A DNA stretch of 64,000 bases from JAWVFM01 sp963843315 (GTDB lineage: Bacteria; Actinomycetota; Thermoleophilia; Solirubrobacterales; 70-9), in contig CAWJJU010000001.1 in NCBI GenBank assembly GCA_963843315.1, forward strand, positions 1 through 64,000, given 5' to 3'. Shown piece by piece: positions 42,264 through 53,959 of the stretch. The notes under the pieces were generated by a model. It saw nothing but the letters and a program-made list of their open reading frames with translations. It was not told the DNA's origin and ran no database searches. How positions within the stretch are numbered: position 1 is the first letter of the stretch; each line of letters opens with the position of its first letter. The position numbers and the translations under genes are program-made.

Positions 42264-42638
42264 ATGCAAAGGCACATGCTGAAATCGAAGATCCACCGGG
42301 CGACGGTCACCGCGTGCGACCCCGACTACATCGGGAGCATCACGATCGACGCCGGGCTCATGCGTCAGGCCGACATGCTCCCCAACGAGCAGGTCCACGT
42401 CTGGGACGTCGAGAACGGCGCCCGCATGGTCACCTACGCGCTCGAGGGCGAGCCGGGTGAGATCCAGGTCAACGGCGCCGCGGCGCGTCTCGTGAGCGAG
42501 GGCGACAAGGTGATCATCGCCTCGTACGCGAACTACGACGAGGCCGATTTCGAGCTCTACTCCCCCGTCGTCGTGCACGTCGACGCCGACAACCGAACTA
42601 CCGCCGTCGACTCGGACCCCGGGGTGCTGCTCTCATGA
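42264..42638 (+). CDS. panD: Aspartate 1-decarboxylase proenzyme
   Basis: A protein of 124 residues. MLKSKIHRATVTACDPDYIG is followed by the self-cleavage Gly-Ser (YIG-SIT), which generates the pyruvoyl group. NGAAARLVSEGDKVIIASYA is the conserved C-terminal region. It supplies beta-alanine to PanC. GGAGGG lies 13 bases upstream of ATG 42264; ATG 42276 is also possible. It overlaps panB by four bases. Confidence 0.94.
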   Translation: MQRHMLKSKIHRATVTACDPDYIGSITIDAGLMRQADMLPNEQVHVWDVENGARMVTYALEGEPGEIQVNGAAARLVSEGDKVIIASYANYDEADFELYSPVVVHVDADNRTTAVDSDPGVLLS

Positions 42639-43558
42639 GTACGCGCCCGCCGGAGGGACCGGCAACCGACTTCGACCGCACGCCGATCACCGTGCCCAAG
42701 CTCGCCGAGATGAAGGAGAAGGGCGAGGCGATCGTGATGGTGACCGCCTACGACTATCCCTCGGCGCTTGCCGTGGAGCGCGCCGGAGTCGATGTCGTTC
42801 TCGTCGGCGACACAGCCGCGATGGTCGTGCTGGGCTACGACGCCACCACGCCCGTCGGCATGGACGAGATGACGACGATGGCGGCTGCCGTCCGCCGGGG
42901 CCTGCGCACGCCCCTGCTGATCGGCGACATGCCGTTCGGCTCGTACGAGCGCTCCAACGAGCACGCCATCGACAACGCCCAGCGCTACGTGCGCGAGGCG
43001 GGCTGCGCCGCGGTCAAGCTCGAGCGCGGCGGCGCCTCGGTCGAGCGCGCCAGGGCGATCGTGCGCTCGGGCATCCCCGTGATGGGCCACGTGGGCCTGA
43101 CGCCGCAGACGGTCAACGCGCTCGGCGGCTTCAAGACCCAGGGCAAGACCGCGGAGAGCGCAGCCCGGGTGGCCGAGGAAGCGCTGGCGCTCCAGGCCGC
43201 CGGCTGCTTCGCGATCGTCTTCGAGGCGGTCCCCGCCGACATCACCGAGGCCCTCATGCCCAAGCTCGACGTGCCGGTCATCGGCATCGGTGCGGGCCCG
43301 GCGACCGACGGCCAGGTACTGGTCTTCCACGATCTGCTCGGGATCTACGAGGAAGGCCACGTGCCGAAGTTCGTCAAGCGCTACGCCGAGATCGGCGCGG
43401 CGATGACCGCCGGTCTTCGGAGCTACGCGGAGGAGGTTCGCGACTGCCGCTTCCCGGCGAAGGAGCACACGTACTCGGTGGAGCCCGACCAGCTCGAGGA
43501 GTTCAAGCACTACCTCGAGCAGGAGAGCCTGAGCTCCTCACCCGTCTGGGACTGGTAG
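42635..43558 (+). CDS. panB: 3-methyl-2-oxobutanoate hydroxymethyltransferase
   Basis: A protein of 307 residues. VMVTAYDYPSALAVERAGVD, VLVGDTAAMVVLGYDATTPV, GDMPFGSYERSNEHAIDNAQ, and GHVGLTPQTVNALGGFKTQG are PanB landmarks, with the Mg-binding Asp in GDT and GDMP. It forms ketopantoate from 2-oxoisovalerate and methylene-THF. It is the last gene of the DUF2520-panC-panD-panB run. panE (ketopantoate reductase) is not in the window. Confidence 0.95.
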   Translation: MSTRPPEGPATDFDRTPITVPKLAEMKEKGEAIVMVTAYDYPSALAVERAGVDVVLVGDTAAMVVLGYDATTPVGMDEMTTMAAAVRRGLRTPLLIGDMPFGSYERSNEHAIDNAQRYVREAGCAAVKLERGGASVERARAIVRSGIPVMGHVGLTPQTVNALGGFKTQGKTAESAARVAEEALALQAAGCFAIVFEAVPADITEALMPKLDVPVIGIGAGPATDGQVLVFHDLLGIYEEGHVPKFVKRYAEIGAAMTAGLRSYAEEVRDCRFPAKEHTYSVEPDQLEEFKHYLEQESLSSSPVWDW

Positions 43559-43559
43559 C

Positions 43560-44439
43560 TCAGCCCAGGAGCTCGCGCGCCCTCGCGGCGGAGGGCGCGA
43601 TGCCGGGCTCGAGTCGATCGAGCAGATCGCGCCAGCCGTCGTGCTCGGCAAGCGCCGAGCGCAGAAGCTCCACCCCCTCCTCCTCGACGCCCGACGCGAT
43701 CATCCCCAAGCCGGCCCAGAAGCGAAGCTCGGCGCTGTCGGGCGCAAGCTCCAGGGCCCTGGCCGAGCTGGCGGCGGCATCGTCGAAGCGGCCGGCGGCG
43801 GCGGATTCGTCGGCGTCCTCGGCAAGCTCGTAGGCGTCCGCGAGGTCGAGCAGGCGCGCCAGCTCGCCCAGGGGGTCGGGGTCGTCCTCCACGCGAAGCT
43901 CGACGACCCGCTTCCAGGGCTCTCCCTCCGCGGGGACGACCAGAAGCGCGGCCGACTGGCGGCCGCGCACGTCGCCGCCGGCCGCCTCGCCGGCGTCCAG
44001 CGCGGCCAGAAGCCGGCGCGCCAGCGACCCTTTCGCCTCGGCGTAGGCCGCCGCCATCGCCTGCCGGGACCCCGGGCCCGGCCATCATGTTCGCCTGGGC
44101 GCTGAAGGCCTCGCCCTGCACGTCGCCGGCGTAGGCGATGCAGCCCTCGCCCGTATGCGCAGCCACGTTGCCGCTGGCATCCACCACGGCGACCTGGCGA
44201 ACCCCCGAGCCGGGGTCGGTGTCGAGCTCGCCACTAAGGGCTCGACTTGCTCCCGCGCCGTGTTCGAGCCGGCTGAGGATGCCGGGGCCGTATTCGACCC
44301 GCGCCATGGCCTGGGTGGCGACCGCGCCGGCGCCCGGGCGGGCCCACGTGACGACCGACCCGACGGAGAACCAGTGCGACTGCACCGCCACGCCCATCTC
44401 GCCGGTGGCCGGGTCGCGGGCGACGATGGAGTAGGTCAC
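43560..44439 (-). CDS. DUF1028 (Ntn-hydrolase-like) protein with tetratricopeptide-like tail, frameshifted
   Basis: From GTG 44439: TYSIVARDPATGEMGVAVQS, VTWARPGAGAVATQAMARVE, GCIAYAGDVQGEAFSAQANM. This is DUF1028, whose fold resembles N-terminal nucleophile hydrolases. After NMMAGPG the frame shifts near 44080 within a C/G homopolymer run and continues MAAAYAEAKGSLARRLLAAL to a C-terminal helical repeat region (RFDDAAASSARALELAPDSA, TPR-like). One indel restores about 292 residues. It overlaps the upstream lipoprotein gene by four bases (GTGA). Function unknown. Confidence 0.8.
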
Positions 44440-44979
44440 GGCCCGACGGGGACGTTGGCGTGCAGGGAGGAGATCCGCCAGGAGCCGCCCTGCTTGACCA
44501 GGGTGACCTTCACCTTCTCGCCGTCGCTCGGGCCGCCGGCGGGAACCACGAGCAGCCGCGCCGAGTCCGGGCTCGTGTAGACGCCCTTCACGGCGACCGA
44601 GTCGGCCGCCCCACCGGAGCGGATCGCCGCCTCGCACCCGGGCTGGCCGCCGTAGGCCTTCGCGAGCGCCTCCTCGGTGTAGGCCGAGCACGCCAGGCTC
44701 GGCGTGGCGGTGGTCAGCGCAGCCTTGGTGAAGTCCGCGGGCGAGGCGGGAAGCTTCGTCGGGCTCTTCCTGCGGTTGATCTCGTGGGGCGCGGTGACGG
44801 TCTTCGTGCTCGTGGTGCTGCCCGCGGTGCTCGCCGCCTGGGTGGAGGTGGCGCGGCGGCGCGGTGGCGACCGTCGACGAGGGCGGCGAGCTGGAGGTCG
44901 TGGAGCCGCCGCCGCAGCCGGCCAGGCCCGCGAGGACCGCAACGGCGGCCGCTACGCCGGTCGTGCGGCGGGCTCTCAT
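44436..44979 (-). CDS. Lipoprotein of unknown function, frameshifted
   Basis: MRARRTTGVAAAVAVLAGLA then the lipobox Cys (GCGGG), a Ser/Thr linker (STTSSSPPSSTVATAPP), a frame change near 44860 in a GCCGCGCC-type run, and then TSTQAASTAGSTTSTKTVTA and a globular domain (LACSAYTEEALAKAYGGQPG ... VKVTLVKQGGSWRISSL). The C-terminal domain resembles small alpha+beta (NTF2-like) domains of actinobacterial lipoproteins, with a Cys pair. It overlaps both neighbours by four bases in a three-gene operon. Confidence 0.75.
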
Positions 44980-45575
44980 TCGCCGGCCCCCTCCTCGAAC
45001 TCGATCTCGCGGACGATCCTCGCAGGGGCTCCCGCCGCGATCACGCCCGCCGGAAGGCTCTTCGTCACCACCGAGTTCGCTCCGACGACGCAGCGCTCGC
45101 CGATCTCCACGCCGCCCGTGATCACGCAGTTGACTCCGAACCAGCAGTTCTCCCCGATCTTCACCGGGCCGCGAGCGACGAAGCCCTGCTCGGTGACGGG
45201 CCGCGAGCGGTCGTCGTGGCGGTGGTCGGAGTCGCCCACGAAGCACCCGTTGGCGAACATGGTGTGGTCACCGACCTCGATCAGCTCCATCGAGGCGAGC
45301 ATGACGTTCCGATTCAGCCAGCAGTCGCGGCCGATGACGATGCGGGCTTCCGGGGCCAGGGTCAGCCAGCAGCCGGGCTCGAAGTGAGAGCCCTCCCCCA
45401 CCGTGATCCGGCCCGAGTCGAGGCCCTCGAGGACCTCGCCCTCGATCGGATGCCGCACGTAGGCGCGGGCGCGCATCATGTGCTCGTCGATGCGCTGCTT
45501 TGCCTCGGGGGTATGCGTGCGCTCGTACCAGTCGCGCTTCGCCTGCCAGAGGTCCCTGTCTGCCGCCTCGCTCAC
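44976..45575 (-). CDS. Left-handed beta-helix (LbH) O-acetyltransferase
   Basis: A protein of 199 residues from GTG 45575 (VSEAADRDLWQAKRDWYERT). Hexapeptide repeats begin near residue 60: ITVGEGSHFEPGCWLTLAPE, ARIVIGRDCWLNRNVMLASM, KIGENCWFGVNCVITGGVEI, CVVGANSVVTKSLPAGVIAA. The loop CFVGDSDHRHDDRSRPV holds the catalytic-type His. The closing GVIAAGAPARIVR is typical of the maltose/galactoside acetyltransferase group. The acceptor is unknown. The extended upstream ORF is rejected because it crosses the shared promoter at 45595-45649. Confidence 0.85.
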   Translation of the reverse strand: MSEAADRDLWQAKRDWYERTHTPEAKQRIDEHMMRARAYVRHPIEGEVLEGLDSGRITVGEGSHFEPGCWLTLAPEARIVIGRDCWLNRNVMLASMELIEVGDHTMFANGCFVGDSDHRHDDRSRPVTEQGFVARGPVKIGENCWFGVNCVITGGVEIGERCVVGANSVVTKSLPAGVIAAGAPARIVREIEFEEGAGE

Positions 45576-45594
45576 CGGCAGAGCTTTCCAGACT

Positions 45595-45649
45595 CTGAGA
45601 CCGGATCGATACCGAACCGATACTGACAACCCAGGCACGCCCGCATAGC
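45595..45649 (+). promoter_or_regulatory. Putative promoter/operator of the 45680 gene
   Basis: CTGAGACCGGATCGATAC (45595-45612), then CGATACTGAC (45618-45627), 15 bases, then GCATAGC (45643-45649). Both blocks and the 15-base spacing match 38567-38610. Relative to that site, eight extra bases duplicate part of CGATAC. Confidence 0.5.
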
Positions 45650-45679
45650 CTGCTCGCAAGCGATCAAGGAGGGCGCGCA

Positions 45680-46153
45680 ATGGCGCTGTTTCAGGCAAGC
45701 GAGGAGCAACTGCGGGAGTACCGTGAGAAGCTGATCGAGGAGGTCACCCCGCACTGTGGAGGCGAGCCGGTCGAGGCCGTTGGCCTGTTCAGGCGCGGCG
45801 GCTCGTCCGCGAGCTTCGCGGCGAGCAAGCTGGGCGGCGGCCTGCCCTACGCCGCGGTGTCGATGATGCGGAAGAAGCGGTCCGGAGGGATGCCGGAAAA
45901 GGTGATCCTCGCGGTGACGCCCACCAAGCTCTACGCGTTCACCTGGAAGATGAAAGGGCGCAACTACCGGGTCAAGGACGAGGCCGCCGTATGGGATCTC
46001 GCAGGGCTTCGCTGCTCGCGTAGCCAGGCCGGTGCGATGACGGCGATCGAGATCTCCTCTCCCGCCGAGGGCGAGAAGGCCCGCCTGGTCGGGGGCGGTA
46101 TCCAGGACGACCCCTGGAGCCTCGAGGTCATGGACAAGCTGGGTGCTTCGTGA
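45680..46153 (+). CDS. Hypothetical protein, 157 residues (possible PH-like fold)
   Basis: An N-terminal helix (EEQLREYREKLIEEVTPHCG) and a Gly/Ser stretch are followed by beta-rich sequence: VILAVTPTKLYAFTWKMKGR, NYRVKDEAAVWDLAGLRCSR, AMTAIEISSPAEGEKARLVG. The alternation of strands with a final helix (PWSLEVMDKLGAS) suggests a bacterial pleckstrin-homology-like domain, but no signature proves it. AAGGAGGG precedes the ATG as a strong ribosome-binding site. It shares its promoter elements with the lipoprotein at 38676. Confidence 0.75.
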   Translation: MALFQASEEQLREYREKLIEEVTPHCGGEPVEAVGLFRRGGSSASFAASKLGGGLPYAAVSMMRKKRSGGMPEKVILAVTPTKLYAFTWKMKGRNYRVKDEAAVWDLAGLRCSRSQAGAMTAIEISSPAEGEKARLVGGGIQDDPWSLEVMDKLGAS

Positions 46154-46166
46154 GGGGCTTTGCCCC
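46154..46166 (+). terminator. Short GGGGC-TTT-GCCCC hairpin
   Basis: A perfect five-base-pair G/C stem with a three-base loop directly follows the stop of the 45680-46153 gene, then CGAAAGCAGC. It is probably a weak terminator; no T-run is present. Confidence 0.4.
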
Positions 46167-46211
46167 GAAAGCAGCAGATAGGGACGCCGCAGGCGCTCGC
46201 AAGTTGTTGCC

Positions 46212-46331
46212 GTGACCATCCACAAGCCCCGCTACGGGGCCTACTGGCACTACTGGGTGGTGATCATCGGCGGCATCGCCTTCGTGATCGCCGCCTACGC
46301 CACCGACGGGTTCGGCACCGGCGCCGTGTAG
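46212..46331 (+). CDS. Possible 39-residue single-helix membrane protein
   Basis: From GTG 46212: MTIHKPRYGAYWHYWVVIIG, then GIAFVIAAYATDGFGTGAV. It has a basic, aromatic N-terminus, one hydrophobic span of about 18 residues, and a short polar end. It lies about 60 bases after the 45680 gene and overlaps the 3' end of the PAS-GGDEF-EAL gene on the other strand by 37 bases. The hydrophobic pattern looks like a real protein, but coding is not certain. Confidence 0.4.
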   Translation: MTIHKPRYGAYWHYWVVIIGGIAFVIAAYATDGFGTGAV

Positions 46332-48100
46332 TGCGCGGGCAGCAGCGGCCTGCCGATCCCCACGCGAGCGGGCTCGGGCCGCCCGATGAGGTGACCCTGC
46401 ACGGCGTCGACGCCGTACTGGGCAAGAAGGGTCAGCGTATCCTCGTCCTCGACCCATTCCGCGATCGTCTGGAGGTGCAGCGTTTGCGCCAGCTCCGCCA
46501 GGTGCCGCACGACCGCCTGGTCGATCGAGCTCGAGAGCAGCCCGCGAACGAAGTCGCCGTCGATCTTGAGGATGTCGACGGGCATGTGCTTGAGGTAGGT
46601 GAACGACGCGAAGCCCGCCCCGAAGTCGTCGAGCGCGAACCGGCAGCCCAGGGCGCGCAGCGAGCGTGCGAAGCTGCCGGCGCTCTCGAAGTTGGCGATG
46701 GCTGCGGTCTCGGTGATCTCGAAGATGAGGAAGGCCGGGTCGATCCCGGCCTCGGCGATGCTCTTGGCGATGAACTCCGACAGGGCCAGATCGGTGAGCG
46801 AGCGCGCCGAGAGGTTCACCTCGTAGGCGACCGGCTTCCCGGCCGCGGTCGACTCGGCGATCAGCTCGATCGCGAATCCCACCATCCGCCGGTCGATGTC
46901 GCGCACGAGCTCCGAGCGCTCGGCGGCGGGCAGGAAGGCGGCGGGGGCGACAATCTGGCCGTCGTCGGCGACCATGCGCGCGAGGATCTCGTACTGGCTG
47001 ACCTCGCGAGGTCTGGAGCATCAGGATCGGCTGGCGGTAGGGGACGAAGAGGTTCTCGTCGAGCGCGCGCCGGATGCGGCGCGACCAGGCGGCTCGCGCC
47101 GTGTACGCGACCGTCTCGTCGGGACCTGGGACATAGACGGTGACCGCGTCGCGGCCACGCCCCTTCGCCTCGTATAGCGCCAGGTCGGCGCCGATCATCA
47201 CGTCCTCCGGGGTGACGTTGCCCTGATTGAACTCGGCGACGCCCGCCGAGGCCGTCGGCCTTGCCCGCCGGGCCCCCAGGACGACGCCCTGCTCGCGGAT
47301 GGTCGAGAGCAGGGACATCGCGACCAGGTCCGCGCGGTCTCGGCAGCCGTGTTCGGCAGAGGCGCGCCGAACTCGTCGCCGCCCAGTCGCGCCACCACGT
47401 CGGTCTCGCGCATGCGCTCGGCGATCAACCGGCCGATGTCGCGGATGAGCTCGTCGCCCTGCGCGTGCCCAAGGGTGTCGTTGACCTCCTTCAGCCCGTC
47501 GATGTCGAGCAGGATCATCGAGCCCTCGAGCTGGTAGCGGGTGGCCCGGCTCACCTCGTAGGCCAGCCGCTCCTCGAAGCTGCGGCGGTTGAGCAAACCG
47601 GTGAGCGCGTCGTGGTTCGCCAGGTGGACGAGCCGCTCCTCGTTTCGCTTGCGCTCCGTGATGTCGCGGATCGACGCGGTCACGAGCCTGCGGTCGCCGT
47701 CGAAGAGCGGGCTGAGGCTGATCTCGACGGGGAACTCCGCCCCTCCCTTGCGCCGGCCGAAGAGCTCGAGGTTCGATCCCATGGGTCTCATCGAGGGGTC
47801 GCGCATGAAGTGCTTCTGGTGGTGGCGGTGGCGATCGCGGAAGCGCGAGGGGATCAGCGCCTGCGATGGTCTGCCCGACCAGCTCTCCCCGCCTGTACCC
47901 GAACAGGTTCTCGGTCTGGGCGTTGACGATCGCGATGTGCCCATGGGAGTTGACGATGACGATCGCGTCGGGGGCGGCCTCGAGGAGCGCCTCGAACTTG
48001 CGCTCCGAGCCAAGGAGGAGGCGATCGCGGCGAAGGAGGAGCCCCGCGATCCGGAAGTAGGCGGTGCTGACGCTGATAGACCAGCCAGCGCAGGATCTCG
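46295..48100 (-). CDS. PAS-GGDEF-EAL cyclic-di-GMP enzyme, frameshifted
   Basis: Joined over frames it reads a PAS domain (FEALLEAAPDAIVIVNSHGH ... ENLFGYRRGELVGQTI, RDITERKRNEERLVHLANHD), then GGDEF (DALTGLLNRRSFEERLAYEV, RETDVVARLGGDEF) and EAL (ALDENLFVPYRQPILMLQTS, then YEILARM, YEVNLSARSL, FEITETAAIANFE, LDDFGAGFASFTYLK, IDGDFVRGLL). RETD five residues before GGDEF is an intact inhibitory I-site. The EAL motif is EIL, while other metal ligands are present. Frame changes lie near 47870, 47330 and 47015. It may therefore both make and break c-di-GMP. The start is unclear because it runs into the hydrogenase gene in another frame near 48070. Confidence 0.75.
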
Positions 48101-49198
48101 CTCAGGGTCACCATGGCTGCTCGGTATCCGCTGGTGAGCGTGGGCGACGGCCGGCGCCACTCGGGCTCGTTGTCGTACTTGCGCACCAGGTTGCGCTTGC
48201 GGAAGTAGCGGAAGATCGGCCCGTAGGTGAAGCGCTGGAAGTTCGCCGCGCTGTTTCCCCAGGGGTCGGGCTGCATGAACGGCGTGTAGCGGTCTGGGAA
48301 CCCCGGCATGGTGCAGGCGATGCAGATGCCGCCGACGTTCGGGCAGCCACCGATTCCGTTGACCCAGCCGCGAATGGGGACGTTGCACTTCGCGACCGGG
48401 CCCTTGCAGCCCAGCTTGACGAGGCAGCGCGGGTCGTCGCCGTACTCGGTCGCGAAGTTGCCCTGCTCGGTGAACCCCGCCCGGCTGCATGACTCTCGTG
48501 TGGTGCGGCCGAAGAGCCAGGTCGGGCGCAGCCGGTCGTCGAGCTCCGGCGCCGGGGCCATTCCGGCCACGTGCATCGCGAGATGGAGGAGGATCTCGGT
48601 CATGTTGTCCGGCTGGGCCGGACAGCCGGGGATGCAGACGATCGGGCAGGTCCAGGCGCGAGCGCCAGTCCCAGCCGAGGTAGTCGGGAACCCCCATGGC
48701 GCCGGTCGGGTTGTTCTTCATCGCCGGGATGCCGCCGTAGGTCGCGCAGGTGCCGACTGCGACGATCCCCGCGGCGTGCGGAGCCAGCCGATCGATCCAG
48801 TCGTTGGTGGTGATCGGCTGGTCGTCGACCGGGTCGGTCCCGAAGCCGCTCCAGTGCCCGTCCCCGCTGAGGGCCTCGTTGCCGATCGCGCCCTCGACCA
48901 CCAGCACGAAGTCGCCGAGCTCGTTCTCCTGCGCCGTTCGCCAGGCCTCCAGAAAATCGTCGCCCGTGGCATAGGCGAGGACGGCGTTGTGCAGGATCAT
49001 CCGCGGCATACCGGGGATCGCCTGAGTGATGAGGTCCTCGAGGCTGGGGCTCGTCGCCGCGGTCATGGCCACGGACTCGCCGTCACAGCCAAGGCCAGTC
49101 GTCAGCCAGAGGACGTGAACGGCCCTGGCTTCGCTTTGACGCTGCCCCGGAGCGAATTCCACCGCGCCGGGGTCCTCTCTTTCCTCGGCGGGAGCCAA
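48100..49198 (-). CDS. hhyS: [NiFe]-hydrogenase small subunit, group 1h-like, frameshifted
   Basis: VHVLWLTTGLGCDGESVAMT contains the first Fe-S Cys, then HNAVLAYATGDDFLEAWRTA, GDFVLVVEGAIGNEALSGDG, GIVAVGTCATYGGIPAMKNN, and after a frame change near 48660 PIVCIPGCPAQPDNMTEILL. RESCSRAGF, RCLVKLGCKGPVAKCNVPIR and GICIACTMPGFPDRYTPFM supply the ligands of the remaining clusters. This is the short, signal-less small subunit of the high-affinity H2-oxidising group 1h (Hhy) enzymes. The 3' end is approximate: after EPEWRRPSPTLTSGY the frame runs on toward the PAS protein. No large subunit or maturation gene is in the window. Confidence 0.82.
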
Positions 49199-49286
49199 CC
49201 GGAGTCCTTTCCGCCTGATGACAGCCTGTTGCGGAGTATCTCACAAGGGGTCGGACCCCTCGAACGGCCGGCGGGCACTGAAACGT

Positions 49287-52235
<2,949 letters not shown>

Positions 52236-52256
52236 TGCCAAGGCGATTCTAAAGAT

Positions 52257-52270
52257 CGAACAGGCGTTCC
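52257..52270. promoter_or_regulatory. LexA (SOS) box before uvrA
   Basis: CGAACAGGCGTTCC matches all 14 positions of the Gram-positive LexA consensus CGAACRNRYGTTYC. It lies in the gap between the MFS gene and uvrA, 21 bases from the GTG start. Confidence 0.75.
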
Positions 52271-52278
52271 CAGAACGC

Positions 52279-53463
52279 CTACGCGGCGAGCCACGTGCTG
52301 CGCGCCGCGAACGCGCCGAGGCAGCTCGCGATCGCCGCCGTGGCCGCCAGGGCGAACCCCACACGGGCGTGGCCGCCGCCCACGACCGCCCCGGCCACCG
52401 CCGTGCCGGCGGCGACGCCGACGATCAGGGACGTGGTGAGCCAGGACGAGGCCTCGGTGGCGGTGCCCGCGGGCGTGATGTCGTCGATCAGCGAGAACAC
52501 CGCCGCCGCCGAGGGCGCGAAGCCGAAGCCGCTGAGCGCCATCAGGGGGAACAGCGCGCCGATCGACCCCGCCAGCGGGAGGGGCGCGAAGCAGACCGCG
52601 ATCGCCAGGGTGGTTCGCGGGTAGCGCGAGGCGGCGCGCTCCTCGCGGTGGCGCGAGCCGTACCAGAGGCCTCCGGCCAGGCTGGCGGCGGCCTGCACGG
52701 CGATGAGAGCGCCGGCGAGGCCGGGAGAGCCGTGCTGTGTCGCGAACGCGGTTGTCGCGATCTCCATCGACCCGATGGAGGCTCCCGACACGACCTCCAC
52801 GGCGAGCAGGGCGAGCACGGCGCGGGATGCGATCGCGCCCAGCATCCCACTCGCCTCCGCCTCGCCCCTCCACGCGCGCGAGGCCCGCGAGGTGACGAAG
52901 ATCGCAGTGCCGGTCGCCGCGAACACCGCGTTCGCAAGCACCGCGGCGGACGGCGACGCCGCGGTCACGATCGCGGCCGTGGCCAGCGGGCCCACGATAA
53001 AGGCCGTCTCGACCATCACCGCGTCGAGCGCGAACGCGCTCTGGCGCAGCTTCTCGTCGCCCACCATGCTCGCCCACAGCGTTCGCATGCACGGCGAGAG
53101 CGGTGGCACGGAGGCGCCGATGGCAGCGCCGATCGCCGCGAGGGCAACGGGCGGGGCGCCCTCGTGCGCGGCCCAGACCAGGCCGGCGAGAGCAAGCGGA
53201 TTCACGATCCCGCAGGAGGCGAGCACGGTGGTCTGCCCGAACCGGTCCACCAGGCGACCCTCGATCGGCAGCGAGATCCCGGCGGCGATGGCGACGCATG
53301 CGTCGACGATCCCCGCGATCGCGAAGGAGCCGGTCTCGCCGCGCACCAGCAGGATCACCGCGAGCGACGCGGCGGCGATCGGCAGGCGGCCGATGGCGAC
53401 GCCGACGAGCGGCTGGCGCACGGCGCGGATGGCGAGCAGGCGGATGTACGGGGTCCGAGACAC
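52279..53463 (-). CDS. MFS transporter
   Basis: A protein of 394 residues from GTG 53463 (VSRTPYIRLLAIRAVRQPLV). About 12 transmembrane helices. GRLVDRFGQTTVLASCGIVN is the motif-A loop between helices 2 and 3. The central loop (SRASRAWRGEAEASGMLGAI) divides two six-helix halves, and FALDAVMVETAFIVGPLATA resembles helix 5 of efflux carriers. Substrate unknown. It is on the same strand as uvrA but separated by the SOS box, so it is probably a separate unit. Confidence 0.82.
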   Translation of the reverse strand: MSRTPYIRLLAIRAVRQPLVGVAIGRLPIAAASLAVILLVRGETGSFAIAGIVDACVAIAAGISLPIEGRLVDRFGQTTVLASCGIVNPLALAGLVWAAHEGAPPVALAAIGAAIGASVPPLSPCMRTLWASMVGDEKLRQSAFALDAVMVETAFIVGPLATAAIVTAASPSAAVLANAVFAATGTAIFVTSRASRAWRGEAEASGMLGAIASRAVLALLAVEVVSGASIGSMEIATTAFATQHGSPGLAGALIAVQAAASLAGGLWYGSRHREERAASRYPRTTLAIAVCFAPLPLAGSIGALFPLMALSGFGFAPSAAAVFSLIDDITPAGTATEASSWLTTSLIVGVAAGTAVAGAVVGGGHARVGFALAATAAIASCLGAFAARSTWLAA

Positions 53464-53488
53464 GGCGAGCGAGGATAGGGTGAGCCGC

Positions 53489-53920
53489 GTGAGCGCCCCG
53501 CCCCGCGTCTCGGGCATCTCCGAGCTGGTCCTGGAGGTCGCCGACCTGGACGAATCGAGCCGCTTCTACAGGGACATCCTGGGGCTCGAGGAGACCATGC
53601 ACGGTGAGGGCCGCGACGACCGTCGCTGGTACCTGGTGGGCGACTCCGCTCGTTTGGGCTTGTGGTCGCCCCAGGTGGGTTTGGCGGGAGGCCGCGGCGG
53701 CGCCCACGTTCATTACGCCCTGCACGTCGCTGACAACGAGATCGAGCGCATCAAGGAGGGGCTCGACGCGCAGGGCGTCGAGACGGAGGGCCCGATGCAA
53801 CTCGGGCCCGGACGCGCCCTCTACGTCACCGACCCCGACGGAAACGTGGTCGAGTTCTGGTCCCAGGACATGGCCGAGTACGCGGCCACGGCTCGCGCGA
53901 AGGCGCTCGGCGGTTCCTGA
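53489..53920 (+). CDS. VOC-superfamily (glyoxalase/dioxygenase-fold) protein
   Basis: A protein of 143 residues from GTG 53489, with GAGGATAGGG upstream; GTG 53480 is an alternative. Two beta-alpha-beta-beta-beta modules: ISELVLEVADLDESSRFYRD and GGAHVHYALHVADNEIERIK, ending RALYVTDPDGNVVEFWSQD. His (HVHYALHV) and the Glu of VVEFW are the usual metal ligands. Likely a metal-dependent isomerase, dioxygenase or resistance protein; exact role unknown. Confidence 0.85.
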   Translation: MSAPPRVSGISELVLEVADLDESSRFYRDILGLEETMHGEGRDDRRWYLVGDSARLGLWSPQVGLAGGRGGAHVHYALHVADNEIERIKEGLDAQGVETEGPMQLGPGRALYVTDPDGNVVEFWSQDMAEYAATARAKALGGS

Positions 53921-53954
53921 CGAGTTATCCCCCCATGCGGGGGACAAGTCGTCA
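53918..53954. terminator. Bidirectional hairpin between convergent genes
   Basis: TGACGA...TCCCCC pairs with GGGGGA...TCGTCA around a CATGC loop. It overlaps the stop of the VOC gene and ends six bases before the stop of the convergent gene, so it can end both transcripts. Confidence 0.6.
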
Positions 53955-53959
53955 GCGCG

